From positions 243,204 through 307,203 of the forward strand of contig PEQN01000001.1 in assembly GCA_002786225.1 (NCBI GenBank): 64,000 bases of DNA. The letters are read 5' to 3'. Positions within the stretch are counted from its first letter, which is position 1, and every line of letters starts with the position of its first letter. Below the pieces are notes generated by a model. It searched no databases and was not told the origin of the DNA. It was given only the letters and a program-made list of their open reading frames with translations. A program made the position numbers and the translations under genes. This DNA is from Leptospira sp. (GTDB lineage Bacteria > Spirochaetota > Leptospiria > Leptospirales > Leptospiraceae). Positions 63,950 to 64,000 of this stretch are shown one piece after another.

Positions 63950-64000
63950 GGGATTAGGGATTAGGGATTAGGGATTAGGGATTAGGGATTAGGGATTAGG
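63950..64000. repeat. GGGATTA heptamer tandem repeat, running off the window
   Basis: At least seven perfect copies of the seven-base unit GGGATTA (TTAGGGA) between 63950 and the last base, continuing beyond the window. There are 71 bases between the pyrC start and the first copy. On the plus strand it could form G-quadruplex DNA. Its full length and copy number cannot be seen. Confidence 0.9.

Noticed and set aside
1..64000. CRISPR, rRNA, tRNA or mobile elements
   Set aside because: I found no repeat-spacer array, no RNA gene and no transposase or integrase in either strand.

Overview
This is a 64 kb AT-rich chromosomal window (roughly one third G+C by eye) with very dense coding. The gene content points to a spirochaete, most likely of the Leptospira branch. 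The evidence is a spirochaete-style V-type ATPase operon in the gene order I know from Borrelia (E, DUF2764-like, A, B, D, I, K), many predicted lipoproteins with loose lipoboxes, a TonB-dependent receptor (so an outer membrane), dapF (diaminopimelate-type metabolism), a methyl-accepting chemotaxis protein, and frequent TTG starts. The exact genus is inference. I saw no rRNA, tRNA, CRISPR array, insertion sequence or prophage, and no gene-free gap longer than about 220 bp.

Layout: 1-4.6 kb holds a partial ferritin-like hydrolase, an alpha/beta hydrolase, prfA, an EcsC-like protein and a lipoprotein. 4.7-10.8 kb is a minus-strand operon with overlapping ends: rhomboid protease, zinc-type dehydrogenase, an 821-residue protein with an SAH-hydrolase-like Rossmann half, a Nudix hydrolase, and a nitrilase-fold protein that has lost its cysteine. 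10.9-16.3 kb contains unknown helical proteins, a methyltransferase, dapF, a HAD hydrolase and a small membrane protein. 16.3-22.3 kb is a minus-strand run with a substrate-binding protein, KtrA and KtrB-like potassium uptake, an adenosine-deaminase-family enzyme and exported proteins. 22.2-31.9 kb contains a lipoprotein, cysE, a four-gene envelope operon (M50 protease, propeller, lipoprotein, phosphoesterase), a DegT aminotransferase, a second deaminase-family enzyme and two exported proteins.

31.9-38.8 kb is a three-gene unit: a HAMP/SpoIIE-type phosphatase with TPRs, a periplasmic binding protein fused to TPRs, and a TonB-dependent receptor. 38.9-48 kb holds a DedA-like protein, two PRC-barrel-like proteins and the convergent V-ATPase operon, whose K subunit carries the sodium-binding residue set. 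48-51.6 kb has purB, a hybrid histidine kinase with glutamine in place of the phospho-acceptor histidine, and a kaiB homologue. 51.7-64 kb has fabG, an M23 peptidase, an XRE regulator, a deoxyribosyltransferase-like protein, a divergent hisI, an enoyl-CoA hydratase, a CsoR-type regulator divergent from a chemotaxis receptor, a degenerate EAL protein, a GlsB-like protein, an ECF sigma factor with a DUF1304 partner, dihydroorotase, and a GGGATTA heptamer repeat running off the window end.

Themes linking the genes: sodium and potassium bioenergetics (sodium-type V-ATPase plus Ktr), nucleotide metabolism (two deaminases, purB, pyrC, deoxyribosyltransferase), and several signalling or enzyme proteins whose catalytic residue has been replaced. 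The most promising uncharacterised systems are the phosphatase/binding protein/receptor unit, the kaiB plus histidine-less kinase pair, and the five-gene rhomboid-to-nitrilase-like operon.
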